This document shows positions 47,220 to 57,819 of a stretch of DNA of 64,000 nucleotides, in pieces; the stretch's first letter is position 1, and each line of letters begins with the position of its first letter. Source of the DNA: Callorhinus ursinus (taxonomy: Eukaryota; Chordata; Mammalia; Carnivora; Otariidae); assembly GCF_003265705.1 (NCBI RefSeq), contig NW_020312817.1, positions 26,989,861 through 27,053,860 on the forward strand, read 5' to 3'. The translations under genes were made by a program, and so were the position numbers. Below the pieces are notes generated by a model. The model was not told where the DNA came from and made no database searches. It saw only the letters and a list, made by a program, of their open reading frames with translations.

Positions 47220-47817
47220 TCCCTTCTTCCATTTTTATGCCTTTTTTTTTTTTACAATGGTTAGGGATTGTTACTCTACATTTTGTTCTGTAATTTATGT
47301 CATCTGTGTTTAGTCGTATGTTGATTTTTAAAATTTTAAATCAGCTTTATTGTATTTGATTGTATGAATATTTTAATTATATAATCAAATACTGTGATTG
47401 TACCTATGGAGAAAAAATCGTATGCTTTGTCTCTGAACTTTTACTACTTGACAAAGGCTGTCACAGCAATCAGGGTTCAGGGGATTCTCTATTTGTTCCT
47501 TTTTTGCTTTTTTTTTTTTTTTTACTCATTCTAGGTCATAGTCAGCTACCACTGTTTCTTTGATTTTGGTTGTTACATTCCTTGTTTTCCTTGTCTTTTT
47601 GTGTTACTTCCTGTGTAACTTTCATCTGAAGGACATGGGTGGTAAATTTGAGTCAATGTGAATGTATTTTTCCATCAGAATTTATTAGTTGGGTTGGGTA
47701 TAGTATTCTAGTTTCAAAATCATCTTTCTGTAGGACTGTAAATGAGATCATTTCTTTAATCTTCCAGCATCCCAGTTTACTGATAAGTGTAGCAGTTTGA
47801 TTATTGTTCCAATTTTT

Positions 47818-48006
47818 AAAAGATTTATTTATTTGAGAGAGAGAGAGAATGCAAGCCCGGGAAGGGGCAGAGGGAGAGAGAGAATCTCAGACAGCTTCCC
47901 TGCTGAGTGAGGAGCCCAACATGGGGCTTGATCCCAAGATCCTGAGATCATGACCTGAACTGAAATAAAGTCAGACACTTACCCGACTGAGCCACCCAGG
48001 TACCCC
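47818..48006 (-). mobile_element. SINEC, antisense, with target duplication
   Basis: Flanked by attattgttccaattttt and atcattgttccatttt. Reverse head gagccacccaggtacccc. Confidence 0.92.
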
Positions 48007-48097
48007 ATCATTGTTCCATTTTAAGTGATATTTTTCTTCTCTTTTTGAACATTTTTAGAATTTTCTCTCCATGCTTGGAATTCTGGGTGTCTGAATG

Positions 48098-48362
48098 TGA
48101 GCACGGGTTCTGGAGTTGCACTGCCTGGTGTCAGACCCAAGCTCTACTGTGTNNNNNNNNNNTGTGAGCTGCCTGGTGTCAGACCCAAGCTCTACTGTGT
48201 GTGAGCTGCTGCTGCCTTGCACAAGCTACTTAACCTCTTGGTGCCTCAGTTTCTTCATGTGTATAATGAGATAAATATACTTACTATGAGGATTGTATAA
48301 GTTAGTATTTAGAACAGTGTCTCTCAGGAAGGAGGTGCTTAACAAATGTCCTAACTATTGTT
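48098..48362 (+). mobile_element. MIR, sense, interrupted by an assembly gap
   Basis: gagcacgggttctggagttg, gcacaagctacttaacctct, tggtgcctcagtttcttcat, gaacagtgtctctcaggaag and ggtgcttaacaaatgtc align to MIR in order. The left part is duplicated on the two sides of the N run, so the real element is shorter than the drawn one. Confidence 0.88.
48153..48162. other. Assembly gap of 10 N with duplicated flanks
   Basis: Ten N bases. The 32 bases before it (48121-48152) recur exactly at 48169-48200, beginning ctgcctggtgtcagacccaa. This is best read as an unmerged contig overlap, not biology. Confidence 0.95.
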
Positions 48363-48802
48363 ATTCTCTTGGAGTACTTATTGGGTTCTTTAAATGTGAA
48401 CAGCCATGTCTCTGTAGTTCGAGGGTATTTTCTTCCATTATTTCTTTAATTATACGTCTCCATTTTTTTTAAAGCCTTTTTCTCTATTTCAGTTCTGCAG
48501 TAGGAATTTTAATAAGCTTATGTGAGACCTCCTGAATTTATCTTCTTTGACTCTTTATGTTGTGCTTTTTCTTTTTCTATTTTTGCTTGATGTTGTGGGA
48601 GATTTCTTTGACCTTTTTTTCTTATATCACTAGTTTTGATCATTAGCCTAATTCCTAAGTCTATCCTTGTAATTTTTTATTTTGATAATTCTTTTTTTTC
48701 CTTCTTTCTCTTTTTTTTTGTAATTATTTGCAGGTATATAATATAGTGATTCAACAATTCTGTACATTTTTTCTCAGTGCTTATCAAGATTAGTCTACTC
48801 TT

Positions 48803-48998
48803 GGGGTGCCTAGTAGCTCAGTCGGTTAAGCATCTGCCTTCGGCTCAGGTCATGATCCCAGGGTCCTGGGATCAAGCCCCACATCGGGCTCCCTGCTCAG
48901 CGGAGAGCCTGCTTCTCCCTCCCCCTCTGTCTGCTGCTCAGCCTACTTGTGCTCTCTCTCTATCTCTGTTAAATAAATAAATAAAAATCTTAAAAAAA
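48803..48998 (+). mobile_element. SINEC, sense, with target duplication
   Basis: Flanked by aagattagtctact (from 48786) and aagattagtttact. Head gggtgcctagtagctcagtc. Confidence 0.93.
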
Positions 48999-49048
48999 AA
49001 GATTAGTTTACTGTTAATTCCCTTTATTTCATTAAAAGTAATACTTGA

Positions 49049-49284
49049 GGGCGCCTGGGTGGCTCAGTTGGTTAAGCGACTGCCTTCGGCTCAGGTCATG
49101 ATCCTGGAGTCCTGGGATCGAGTCCCACATCAGGCTCCCTGATCAGACTTCCCTGAGCAGGGAGTCTACTTCTCCCTCTGACCCTACCCCCTCTCATGCT
49201 CTCTCTCTCTATCTCATTCTCTCTGTCAAATAAATAAATAAATAAATCTTTAAAAAAAAGAAAATTGTCTTAAAAAAATAAATA
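49049..49284 (+). mobile_element. SINEC, sense, with small internal duplication and long tail
   Basis: Head agggcgcctgggtggctcag. The body holds a doubled ctccctgatcag/cttccctgagcag. The tail runs (aata)n, ctttaaaaaaaag, then more A-rich text. Flanked by agtaatacttga and aataatacttga. Confidence 0.92.
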
Positions 49285-49401
49285 AAAATAATACTTGACA
49301 ATTATTTTTAATTTTCAGGAATTCTGTATTTTTCTGATTGCTGTTTTTTCTAATACGCTTTTCTTGTTTTATTGATGTGATAGCTCATTTAATTTTGCAT
49401 A

Positions 49402-49606
49402 TATTTTTTAAAGATTTTATTTATTTATTTGACAGCAAGAGACACAGTGAGAGAGGGAACACAAGCAGGCAAGCAGGGGGAGTGGAAGAGGGAGAAGCAG
49501 GCTTCCCGCTGAGCAGGGAGCCCGATGTGGGGCTCAATCCCAGAACCCTGGGACCATGACCTGAGCCAAAGGCAGACGCTTAATGACTGAGCCACCCAGG
49601 CGCCCC
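49402..49606 (-). mobile_element. SINEC, antisense, with target duplication
   Basis: Flanked by ttttgcatat and ctttgcacat. Contains an 8-bp tandem repeat (caagcaggcaagcagg). Confidence 0.92.
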
Positions 49607-50666
49607 TCTTTGCACATTGTTAATTAGAATTTTAAAAAATTCTCTTCTTTCCATGAATTCCCTCTCCTCAATAGTAAATCGTTTTATATGTTCGTCTTGG
49701 CCTTTCTCTTCTTGATATTGCTTATCCTTAACTTCTTGATGATTACCAGTGTTCATTGTATTAGCGGTTAATGTGAGCTCCCTCTGCGGTTATATGGGTT
49801 TCTTTGTCTGAGAGGCCTTTTCCTGTAATGGAAGGGCTGACTACATACTGCACACCTGGCCAGGGTGTGTCTAACTGGCAGGCTTCGTTAAGGTTGCCAA
49901 AAATCTTCCCTCTACACCTTCCCCTAGGGCCTTAAACTCTGGATCTGAGGTAATTGATGTTATAACAGAGATGCTTCTCTTTTCAGATAGGCCCCATATA
50001 TCCTCTTGCTCTATTCCCTTATTCCTTTCCTCTGACAAGACATGTAAGGTCTGGACAGCATCTCCTAGATGGTGCAAGCAAGCAGTATGCTTCAGCCTAG
50101 GGGCCAGAGATGGTATCCAGAGGAGTAGTAGCAGTACCAAGATCCCTAGTGAAGAGCCAGTCACAAGAGATAGAGAGACCTCCATGAGGAAGACCTTCTC
50201 TCAGTGATTGTCCGAAGCATCAGCCAGTGGTAGTAAGTCATGAAGTCATAGCCTAGAATCTTGGGTCACCTTCACCAGCATGACAACCCAACAGGTGAAC
50301 TAAACAATTTGTGAGGTTTTCTTAGATCGTTGAACTTAGGGTGACTGCTACAGATACAGAAGGCTTAGAGTGCTTAGAAGAGGCTCCTGTTCATCAAGAA
50401 CAAGGTTAGAGTGTTTCGAGGATGGGATAGCAGGGTCGGAAAAGAGATCCAACAGTCCAGAAATGTGTACGAGGTTGATGATATGCAAAATTAGCTCTGC
50501 ATCGGATGTGTTAACACAGGGCCTCCCTTTCTGCTCTCAGACCAAAGACGGACCCTGGGTCAAGGCATCACAGCAGAATTGCCCTCTACCTGTAGTCATC
50601 AAGAGCACTTGGCAGGAGTGCAGTAGTTTGGGGGCAGAGAGCCAGCTGATGCAGATCATCTCAACT
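49607..50666. other. Unassigned, possibly decayed retrovirus-like sequence
   Basis: No firm family. A minus-strand open frame at 49871-50185 (104 residues) begins with a hydrophobic stretch (LGILVLLLLLWIP) followed by a polar tail, which resembles a membrane anchor plus cytoplasmic tail. Further upstream on the minus strand the frames are broken. This could be a remnant of an old retroviral env 3' part or simply chance. Confidence 0.25.
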
Positions 50667-50887
50667 TTTTTTTTTTTTTTAAAGATTTATTTATTTTAGA
50701 GAGAGAGCGAGGGCATGCATGTGTGTGAGCAGGGAAAGGGGCAGAGGGAGAGGGAGAGAGACTCTTCAAGCAGACTCCCTGCTGAGTGAGGAGCCCGACC
50801 CATGGCTCCATCTCAGGACCCTGAGATCATGACCTGGGCCAAAATCAAGAGCCAGCCACTCAACCGACTGAGCCTCCCAGGTGCCCC
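50667..50887 (-). mobile_element. SINEC, antisense
   Basis: Poly(T), aaagatttatttattttaga, GA-rich body, reverse head gagcctcccaggtgcccc. Flanked by tcaactttt/ttaacttta. Confidence 0.9.
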
Positions 50888-51440
50888 TTAACTTTAGAAT
50901 AATTATGTAAGTGTATGGTTCTCTCAAAGAGATGGGGATATGACTGCAAGAAAGAAGGTAAGGGACCCAACTGTGGGATATAATATTTAGTTATACCAAG
51001 CTGGGGGCATGTTCTCAGATGCAGGTAAGAGCTCCCTAGTACCCCCCAGTTTCCCATCAAGATGTCCTTTATAGGATGCCGTCCTGTGGCATCCGGTGCC
51101 GGAAACTCTGCTTGGCATTTGCACAGGGGCGAGGGATAATTTGTGCCCACCTGGGACCTCCCATCCCTCAACCAAATAATATCATAAGGGGAGGGTGTCC
51201 CTCAGCAGACCCAGGCTTCTGACCCATCTTAGCTTCATTCTGAGTTTTGTGAGAAAAGGATTTCTGAAGTTGTTTTATCCCACAACCAATAAGAGAATTA
51301 AACCACTTTAACATCTTCATCATTTGTCACTGAGACTGTTAGAACTCTCCTTACCTTTTCTCCTCACCAACTGGTTGGTCCTTTTGTTGAAAAAATCAAA
51401 AATCAACTGACCACGTGTGTGATTAATTTCTGAACTGTGT
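50888..51440. other. Unassigned intron sequence
   Basis: A minus-strand frame of 103 residues (50860-51171) reads partly through the SINE head. It lies on the same strand as the frame at 49871-50185, but no family is recognised. Confidence 0.3.
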
Positions 51441-51460
51441 TTCTTTTCTTTTCTTCTCTT

Positions 51461-51658
51461 TTTTTAAGATTTCATTTATTTATTTGACAGAGAGAGAGAG
51501 AGAGAGCGAGCACAAGCAGTGGGGAGCTGCAGAGGGAGAGGGAGAAGCAGGCTCCCTGTTGAGCAGGGAGCCCGATGCGGGGCTCGATCCCAGGACCCTG
51601 AGATCATGACCTGAGCTGAAGGCAGACACTCAACCGACTGAGCCACCCAGGCACCCCC
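51461..51658 (-). mobile_element. SINEC, antisense
   Basis: tttttttaagatttcattta, (ga)n, reverse head gagccacccaggcacccc. Flanked by ctgaactgtgtttc/cggactatgtttcc. Confidence 0.92.
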
Positions 51659-51714
51659 CGGACTATGTTTCCAAAGCTATATTTTAGCATTTACTAAATT
51701 ATATTTTATTTTAT

Positions 51715-51840
51715 TTGGAAACCTTTCTATCTTCACATCTAAAATGTGAACTTCTTGAGGGGTCAGGTTCTCTATTTCATTTATTTCTATATTCTTAGAA
51801 TAGGCATTCAGTGGATGTTTGCTGAGTGTTGAATTTGAAA
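51715..51840 (+). mobile_element. L2 3' end
   Basis: aaaatgtgaacttcttgagg, ggtcaggttctctatttcat, aggcattcagtggatgtttg. Confidence 0.7.
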
Positions 51841-53024
51841 AAAAGAATCGAACTAAATCATGTTTGAATTAGTTACTTATTAGCAGGACTATTTGAGAAT
51901 TGGCTAAATTAAGGAATAAATTTTCATCTGGCACTTGAGTAATCCACGAGCTGTAGAGGCCAGCTTTTCTGATATCATTCTAGTCCGGATCTTCTGCCCA
52001 GTGCCAGAGCTAACAGGAACAGAGCATTCACCATGATCACAGAAGTTAACTCAGCATTCCCAGAAGGCAGTAATTCACAGTTTGGTTGGCTGTATTTTTT
52101 TAAGGGGAGGGAAAAGAGATAAAGGAATGTCAGTTTTTCTTTACAGGGTTTCCTAAAAAATGATGAATTACATGTATAAATCACAACTTTTTGAGGTCAT
52201 TAGAAGTGATAAGAGAACTAGAGTCCGTGAATTTACTTAATTACCTAGAAATATGTTTACTCTGTATTTCTCAACATACCAAAAAAAAACCAAAGCTTTT
52301 TCTTTCTATTACAGACTAGTCATTTGTTCTGCATTAAAGACTTCCCTTTCATATTTTAGCATCTTGGGATACACCTGTGCTTTGTTATATTTATATATAT
52401 ATTTATATCTCCATAAAAGCACAACCTTATGCATTGTACTTGTCAGGCTTAGTATTGATTGACCTTGATGTGCAACTGTTTGTGTGAGTGGAGAGTATGT
52501 GCCCTTTGGGGCACACAGTCTAGTAATTTCTGCCAACTATGGCAGTACTGGGCTTGCCTAATGAGTGGGTATGGCTTCAAAACTTGAGAAGTTGCATTTG
52601 ATTTTTATACTTATTTTGAACATCCTTCTAAATACAAGGTGCCTGTAAAGGACAAATGAAGTTTAGAGCTTTTCAAACCCTTTACCCTTATACTTCAGTA
52701 AAATTTAAGAACATGTTTCAGTAAGGAGTCTTTTCATTGTGAGGGACAGAATCCCCCTCCAAACTGACTCTAAGAAAGAAAATGTACTGGCCGTAATGAC
52801 TGGGGAATCTTGGGGTGCTCCAGTCTCAGTGGCAGCTGGATTCAGGGACTGAAACAGATCATCAGCTCTTTCTCTTTCTGTCTTTTCTCGCCCGTGTTCG
52901 CCCATCTCTGCTTTTCGTGGCCTGCTTCAGTATCAGAATGTCTCTTGTCTGAAAAGCACCAACTTTCATTGTCCACAGACCTTACGGTCCAAGAGGAGGA
53001 GACATCACATACCAGGGTTAAGCC
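51841..53024. other. Intron sequence, mostly unassigned
   Basis: Includes a short (ta)-rich tract near 52391-52408 and a segment at 52705-52970 (gaatccccctccaaactgac, ctaagaaagaaaatgtactg) that looks like an ancient mammalian repeat I cannot name. No exon. Confidence 0.4.
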
Positions 53025-53190
53025 CCTTAGCCTCTTGTGCTTCGTTTCTCCCATCTGTAGAGCAAAGAGAGCAGTAAGTAGTGCCTGCCTCACACACATG
53101 TTGAGGGATTAAATGAGTTAATGTTTGTGAAACGCTTGGAATAGTGCCCGGCACATAGAAAACCCTCAATAAACCTTGACTGCTATTATC
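53025..53190 (+). mobile_element. MIR, sense
   Basis: gagggattaaatgagttaat, gtttgtgaaacgcttggaat, agtgcccggcacatagaaaa, ccctcaataaaccttgactg: a well preserved MIR 3' half. Confidence 0.9.
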
Positions 53191-53554
53191 ATCCTCTCTT
53201 TATAGGAGGAAAAGTATGGATACGAAACAGTAAAACTACCTGATCCTTTATATAACTTGCTAAAAGCAGTCATTACTACTTGGAAAATTGAAAAACTGTG
53301 GGATAATTACAGGGCTTCACCTTTAATATACCAAGTCATGCCATTGAGTGGTTTAAAAAATCTGAAAGATGAAACATGTCCGTCCTCGCTCTGTACTTCA
53401 CCTGCGTTGGGAACCATTGGCAGCATTTGAAAGTTACTGAAAAGTATACTCGGATTTGCTCGTGTGATTGTTGCTGTGCTTTTAGTGTTCGAATGATTAT
53501 GGTTAACCACTGTTCATTCAGAATTGTGTGTAGTTACTGCTGTTTGCTGAACGT

Positions 53555-53720
53555 TTACATGCCGGGTGTTAGCATGTAGGCATTATCTGCATTTTACTAA
53601 TGAGGGAAATGAAGGACAGAAATTTTAAGTGACTTACCTAAAGTCTTATAGCTGAGCTAGAATTCAAACCAGGTCTACCTTGGATTTTGAAGTCCATTCT
53701 TTCCAGGTCAATCCATCATG
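53555..53720 (-). mobile_element. MIR, antisense
   Basis: attatctgcattttactaat, gagggaaatgaaggacagaa, gacttacctaaagtcttata, gctgagctagaattcaaacc. Confidence 0.85.
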
Positions 53721-54384
53721 CTGTAGTGTTCTAAGGAAGCTATGAGAACTGGCTTAAAAAAGAAAAAAGATCAGTATAAGACCTGGCATCATCTAGAGGA
53801 AAGGCATTGAGAACATAGGCAGGAAGCAGTGAATACAGGCTTTTGTGAGAAAGGGTTGGGTTGCAGAACTGTGCCTCTCAAGGCCAGCAATTTAGGTGAA
53901 CGGGGGAAGGAAATGGAATGCTCACTCTCAGGACGAGGTACTGTGAGGGAAGAGAACACACAGATGGGTGAGAATTGGCTTCTGCCAAGGCCAAGCAAAG
54001 GGGCTGCCATGAGGTTTGCGAGGCTGAAACCAGGATATGGGTTTCATCATAAGAGTTTGGTACAAAAGAGGCAATGATGCGTTCACAAATAAGTGGAAGG
54101 AAAGAGTGGGACAAGTGATATGCAGCATCAAATGTGCTTTATTATTAATAGTAAACAAAAATTAAAAACCCTAGAAAGTTACAGAAATGTAAAGAATAGA
54201 AAACAGCCAAGGAGCTTTAGTAAAGGGATAGAAGAAAGGACCCCCACTTCCAGAGGTGGCACTAAATGATAACTCCAGTTAGATTCCAGGCAGGGACACA
54301 CTGAAGTTGTGTAAACAGAGTCGGATTAGGTTGACTCAATAGACACATCAGTTTTCCCTGGGAGAACACTCTGTGCACATCCTA
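53721..54384. other. Intron sequence with no recognised repeat
   Basis: Overlapping frames on both strands at 53789-54158 have no family support. Confidence 0.4.
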
Positions 54385-54540
54385 ACAGCCTTATGCAGCA
54401 TTTCCCAAACTTGCCGGAATATGTGAACCATTTCTGAGGTGCTTGTTAATATAGAGCTCTGCAGCCCAACCCTCAGGGATTCGGGGTCAGCACGGGGGTG
54501 GTGATTAGGGGCGCTTCTGAGAAAGACTGCCTTAGGCAGA
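54385..54540 (+). mobile_element. MER5-type hAT remnant
   Basis: gcagcatttcccaaacttgc, tttctgaggtgcttgttaat, ctgcagcccaaccctcaggg. Confidence 0.72.
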
Positions 54541-54817
54541 AGTCGGCTGTTAACTTTAGTAGCTCCAGATGTTTTTCTGTCTCACACCCCAGTACTTAGA
54601 GAGCAGAGGCTAAAAGGGCATTTACCAAGGTCTGGAGGCCAGTGTTGTGATTTAACAGGAGGCCAAGTGCCAGGAGGAACCTTAGATGTGAGTGTTACTA
54701 AGTGTCACAGAATCTGGGGCCAATTGACATTGAGCTCTGAGGGGCAGGAGCTTTGCATTGACACCTACTGAGGAAGGTCTGTGTATTTATCATTAAATTT
54801 AACTACTTTAACTTTTT

Positions 54818-55018
54818 CTTCTTAAAGTTTGTTTTTTTCTTTCTTTCTTTTTTTTTTTTTTTTAGAGAGAGAGAGTACAAGCAGGGGGAGCAGCAGGCAG
54901 AGGGAGAAGCAGGCTTCCCGCCAAGCAGGGAGCCCGATGTGGGGCTCGATCCCAGGACCCTGGGATCATGACCTGAGCCAGAGGCAGCCACTTAATGACT
55001 GAGCCACCCAGGTGCCCC
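54818..55018 (-). mobile_element. SINEC, antisense, with 18-bp target duplication
   Basis: Flanked by aactactttaactttttc (54801-) and aactactttaactttttt (from 55019). Long T-rich tail with cttt units. Confidence 0.94.
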
Positions 55019-55204
55019 AAACTACTTTAACTTTTTTAGAAAAGATGATGCTAGGAGTTTAAAACTTCCACTTAGGTTTTAATTATAAATGTCTGTTATT
55101 CTTTGCACTCTCACAATCCTTGCAGATTATAAACAGGCTGATTTGTGTTCTCATTTCCTAATTTTTTAAAGACGAGATGATGAAAAAGAACTTCTAAGTA
55201 TTTC

Positions 55205-55373
55205 CCGGGGCACCTGGGTGGCTCAGTCGGTGAAGCATCGGACTCTTGATTTCTGCTCAGGTCATGATCTCAGGGTTGTGAGATTGAGCCCTGTGTCAGG
55301 CTCTGCACTGGGCATGGAGCCTGCTTGAGATTCTCTCTCTTCCTCTCCCTCTGCTCCACCCCCCCACCCAAAT
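55205..55373 (+). mobile_element. SINEC, sense, with 10-bp target duplication
   Basis: Flanked by taagtatttc at 55195-55204 and 55374-55383. Head cggggcacctgggtggctca. It lacks an (aata)n tail. Confidence 0.93.
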
Positions 55374-55477
55374 TAAGTATTTCTTTAAACACTAAGCATG
55401 GAGAAGTTTGGGGAGAAAATTGGAGGTGGGCGGATGTGGGGACGGCATTCAAGATAGTGCATCTGCTGATTCTCAGT

Positions 55478-56868
55478 CAGCAGTTTTCAAAGGGTGATTT
55501 GTGGGATCTGGAGGTCCCCAGACCATTTCAGAATATCCACAGGTCAAAATTGTCTCCATAATAATACTGGGATATTATTTACCTTTTCACTCTGTTCATA
55601 CTGAATCAGCAGAAGTGGGGGGGTGGTGTCAAACTGCTGGGCTTTTACCTGAATCAAGACGGCAGTGCCAAACTGTGCTGATAGTCATCGTATGCTTCAC
55701 TGCCACGCATTCAGTTTCCAAAAAAAAAAAAAAGTTTTATTCATGAATGCCTTTGATAAAACAGTGAATATTATGTTATTAAGTCTTTAGCCTTGAACAG
55801 TGTATCTTTTTTAATATTCTCTGCGATGAAGTGGGAAGTTCTTAGAAAACACTTGGGCTGCAGGCTAACGTACCGTGGTTGTCTCAGGAAACAGCTGAGC
55901 TGCCTGCTTGGCTCATGGAACATTATCTTTTCCTGAAAGAACTACTGACACACTTGGGGTATTCAAACTTAGGTATTTGGCAGAAATTTTCTCAGAAAAA
56001 CAAACCATGAAGTGAGCTCATCACTTCAAGGAGAATAAGTGACAATAATTTGTTACCAATGATAAAATCTTGAGCTTTTAAGAAAAAAAAAAGCGTTTTG
56101 GGAAACTTGTATCTGCAACTATGAACTTGACAGTTTCCCAATACTTCAGGTATTTGGATGAGAGTTTTCTCCTGAGATTGTTGATGATATTAAGGCATAT
56201 AATTTTTTAAATATTGTATGAAATATGTCAACATGTGGAAGATCTGTGCATTTTCCAAATGACTAAAACAGGATGTTAAAAAATCAAGCATCTGTAAAAG
56301 ATCCATTCAAGGTTCAAGGTAGACCAGTGAGTGGTTTATTTTGTTTGTTTGTTTTTTTACCAGTGGATTTTACTGTAACAAATAAAAGTTCATTGATAGG
56401 ATTTAAAATTCCACATTACAAGTAATGCTAAGAAGCCACCACATGTTAAATTTTGGTGTAGTATCAAAAAATCATACCTACAATTAACTGAAAAAGCTGT
56501 AAATATACTCTTCCGACCACATAGCTGTATGAGGTCAAATTTTCTTCCTAGATGTCAGTCAACATATCATATTGCCACAGATTGACTATAGAAGCAGGTA
56601 TGAGAATCCAGATATCGTCTATTAAAATGTGAGACATTGAAAGAGATGTCAAAAACGTAAGACATTGTCAATTTTTATATATGTTAATATAATGCATCTG
56701 TTATTTTATTTTAAAATGGATTAATAAATATTTAAATATTTCTCAGTTTTAATTTCTAATATGGTAAGTATTGATAGATTATAGCCCACATAAACAAAAG
56801 CTCTTTGGAGTCCCTAATAATTTCCAAGATTTAAAGGCATCCTGAAACCAAATAGTTAAGAACTGCTG
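55478..56868 (+). mobile_element. Near-complete decayed hAT-family DNA transposon with transposase remnant
   Basis: Terminal inverted repeats: cagcagttttcaaag at the left and aagaactgctg at the right (reverse complement cagcagttctt). The flanking octamers ttctcagt and acctaagg share the central CT/AG positions, as expected of a decayed 8-bp hAT target duplication. The left end resembles hAT Charlie-type elements (ggaggtccccagaccatttc). Between about 56430 and 56600 the sense strand still encodes the start of the transposase C-terminal dimerisation region (VKFWCSIKKSYLQLTEKAVN) before stops and frameshifts. About 1.4 kb, so it is internally deleted compared with autonomous elements. It is immobile. 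Confidence 0.85.
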
Positions 56869-57057
56869 ACCTAAGGTATGACTAAGGGGAGTGCTCCCAG
56901 GTGGCTCTCTGGGCTTCCTTGAGAACTGTCTTTTTGTGTTCATCAATTTGCTCTGGAATCATAAAAAAAGATATCTAGGTTCTCCCAGCCCCCATTAGTA
57001 GACCCAGTTTCTACCAGCCCACCCACTAAGGCCTTTTCTGTGTCTAGAACAGGAAGC
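56869..57057. other. Intron sequence with no recognised repeat
   Basis: Nothing recognised. Confidence 0.4.
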
Positions 57058-57073
57058 AGTAAGTGAAGTTCTT

Positions 57074-57268
57074 TTTTTTTTTTTTTTAAAGATTTTATTT
57101 ATTTGAGAGAGAGAATGAGAGACAGAGAGCACAAGAGGGAAGAGGGTCAGAGGGAGAAGCAGACTCCCCGCTGAGCAGGGAGCCCGATGTGGGACTCGAT
57201 CCCGGGACTCCAGGATCATGACCCGAGCCGAAGGCAGTCGCTTAACCAACTGAGCCACCCAGGTGCCC
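57074..57268 (-). mobile_element. SINEC, antisense, with 16-bp perfect target duplication
   Basis: Flanked by agtaagtgaagttctt on both sides. Poly(T) of 16 and reverse head gagccacccaggtgcccc. Confidence 0.95.
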
Positions 57269-57434
57269 CAGTAAGTGAAGTTCTTGACCAGGCCATGCCC
57301 TGATTCCTGTGTTATGGGATTTAGGTGGGGGAAAAAAACCAGTTATGGAGTTCTGAATATTTTTTCACTGAGAAGGTGCTTTTTTTCACAGCTCTGATAA
57401 TTTTCTTAGTTATAAGGTAAGGTTTTAATGAAGC

Positions 57435-57570
57435 TGTCAACTTGGTCTTTGGAATCAGGCGGGCTTTTTTTTTCATAGCTTTATGACATTGGGCAAGTCA
57501 TTTTTATTTCTCTGAGCTGCAGTTTCCTATATATGAGGTAAAGTTGGTCTAACAAGGTTTAATGGTGTTG
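57435..57570 (+). mobile_element. MIR, sense
   Basis: tttggaatcaggcgggcttt, atgacattgggcaagtcatt, tctctgagctgcagtttcct. Confidence 0.75.
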
Positions 57571-57789
57571 TCGATACGTACTATTTGTAATAGGTCTAAT
57601 TCTCATTCCCCTTGATCTTACTGGAAATTTTCTTGGACTTGGGGGTTTGAGGCTGCAGTTAGCTTGACTATTCTATTTGTAAATCATAGCTGAATGACTG
57701 CAGACTCCTGTCAGAGGGAGGTATTCAGCCCAACTGTTGGATATATTTGATTAAGTACATATTTTAATAATAAATCCAACCCTCGTTTA

Positions 57790-57819
57790 TACACACACAC
57801 ACACGCGCGTGCGCGCACA
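57790..57819 (+). repeat. Alternating purine-pyrimidine tract (AC)n(GC)n
   Basis: tacacacacacacacgcgcg followed by tgcgcgcaca: perfectly alternating, so it could adopt Z-DNA. Confidence 0.9.

Larger units (their letters stand above)
47600..48800 (-). mobile_element. Probable degenerate old LINE, antisense
   Basis: After removing the SINE and MIR, the text (tgttacttcctgtgtaactt, gaacatttttagaattttct, cctgaatttatcttctttga, tcctaagtctatccttgtaa) recalls a common degenerate antisense LINE region. It is low-complexity T-rich and not certain. Confidence 0.4.
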
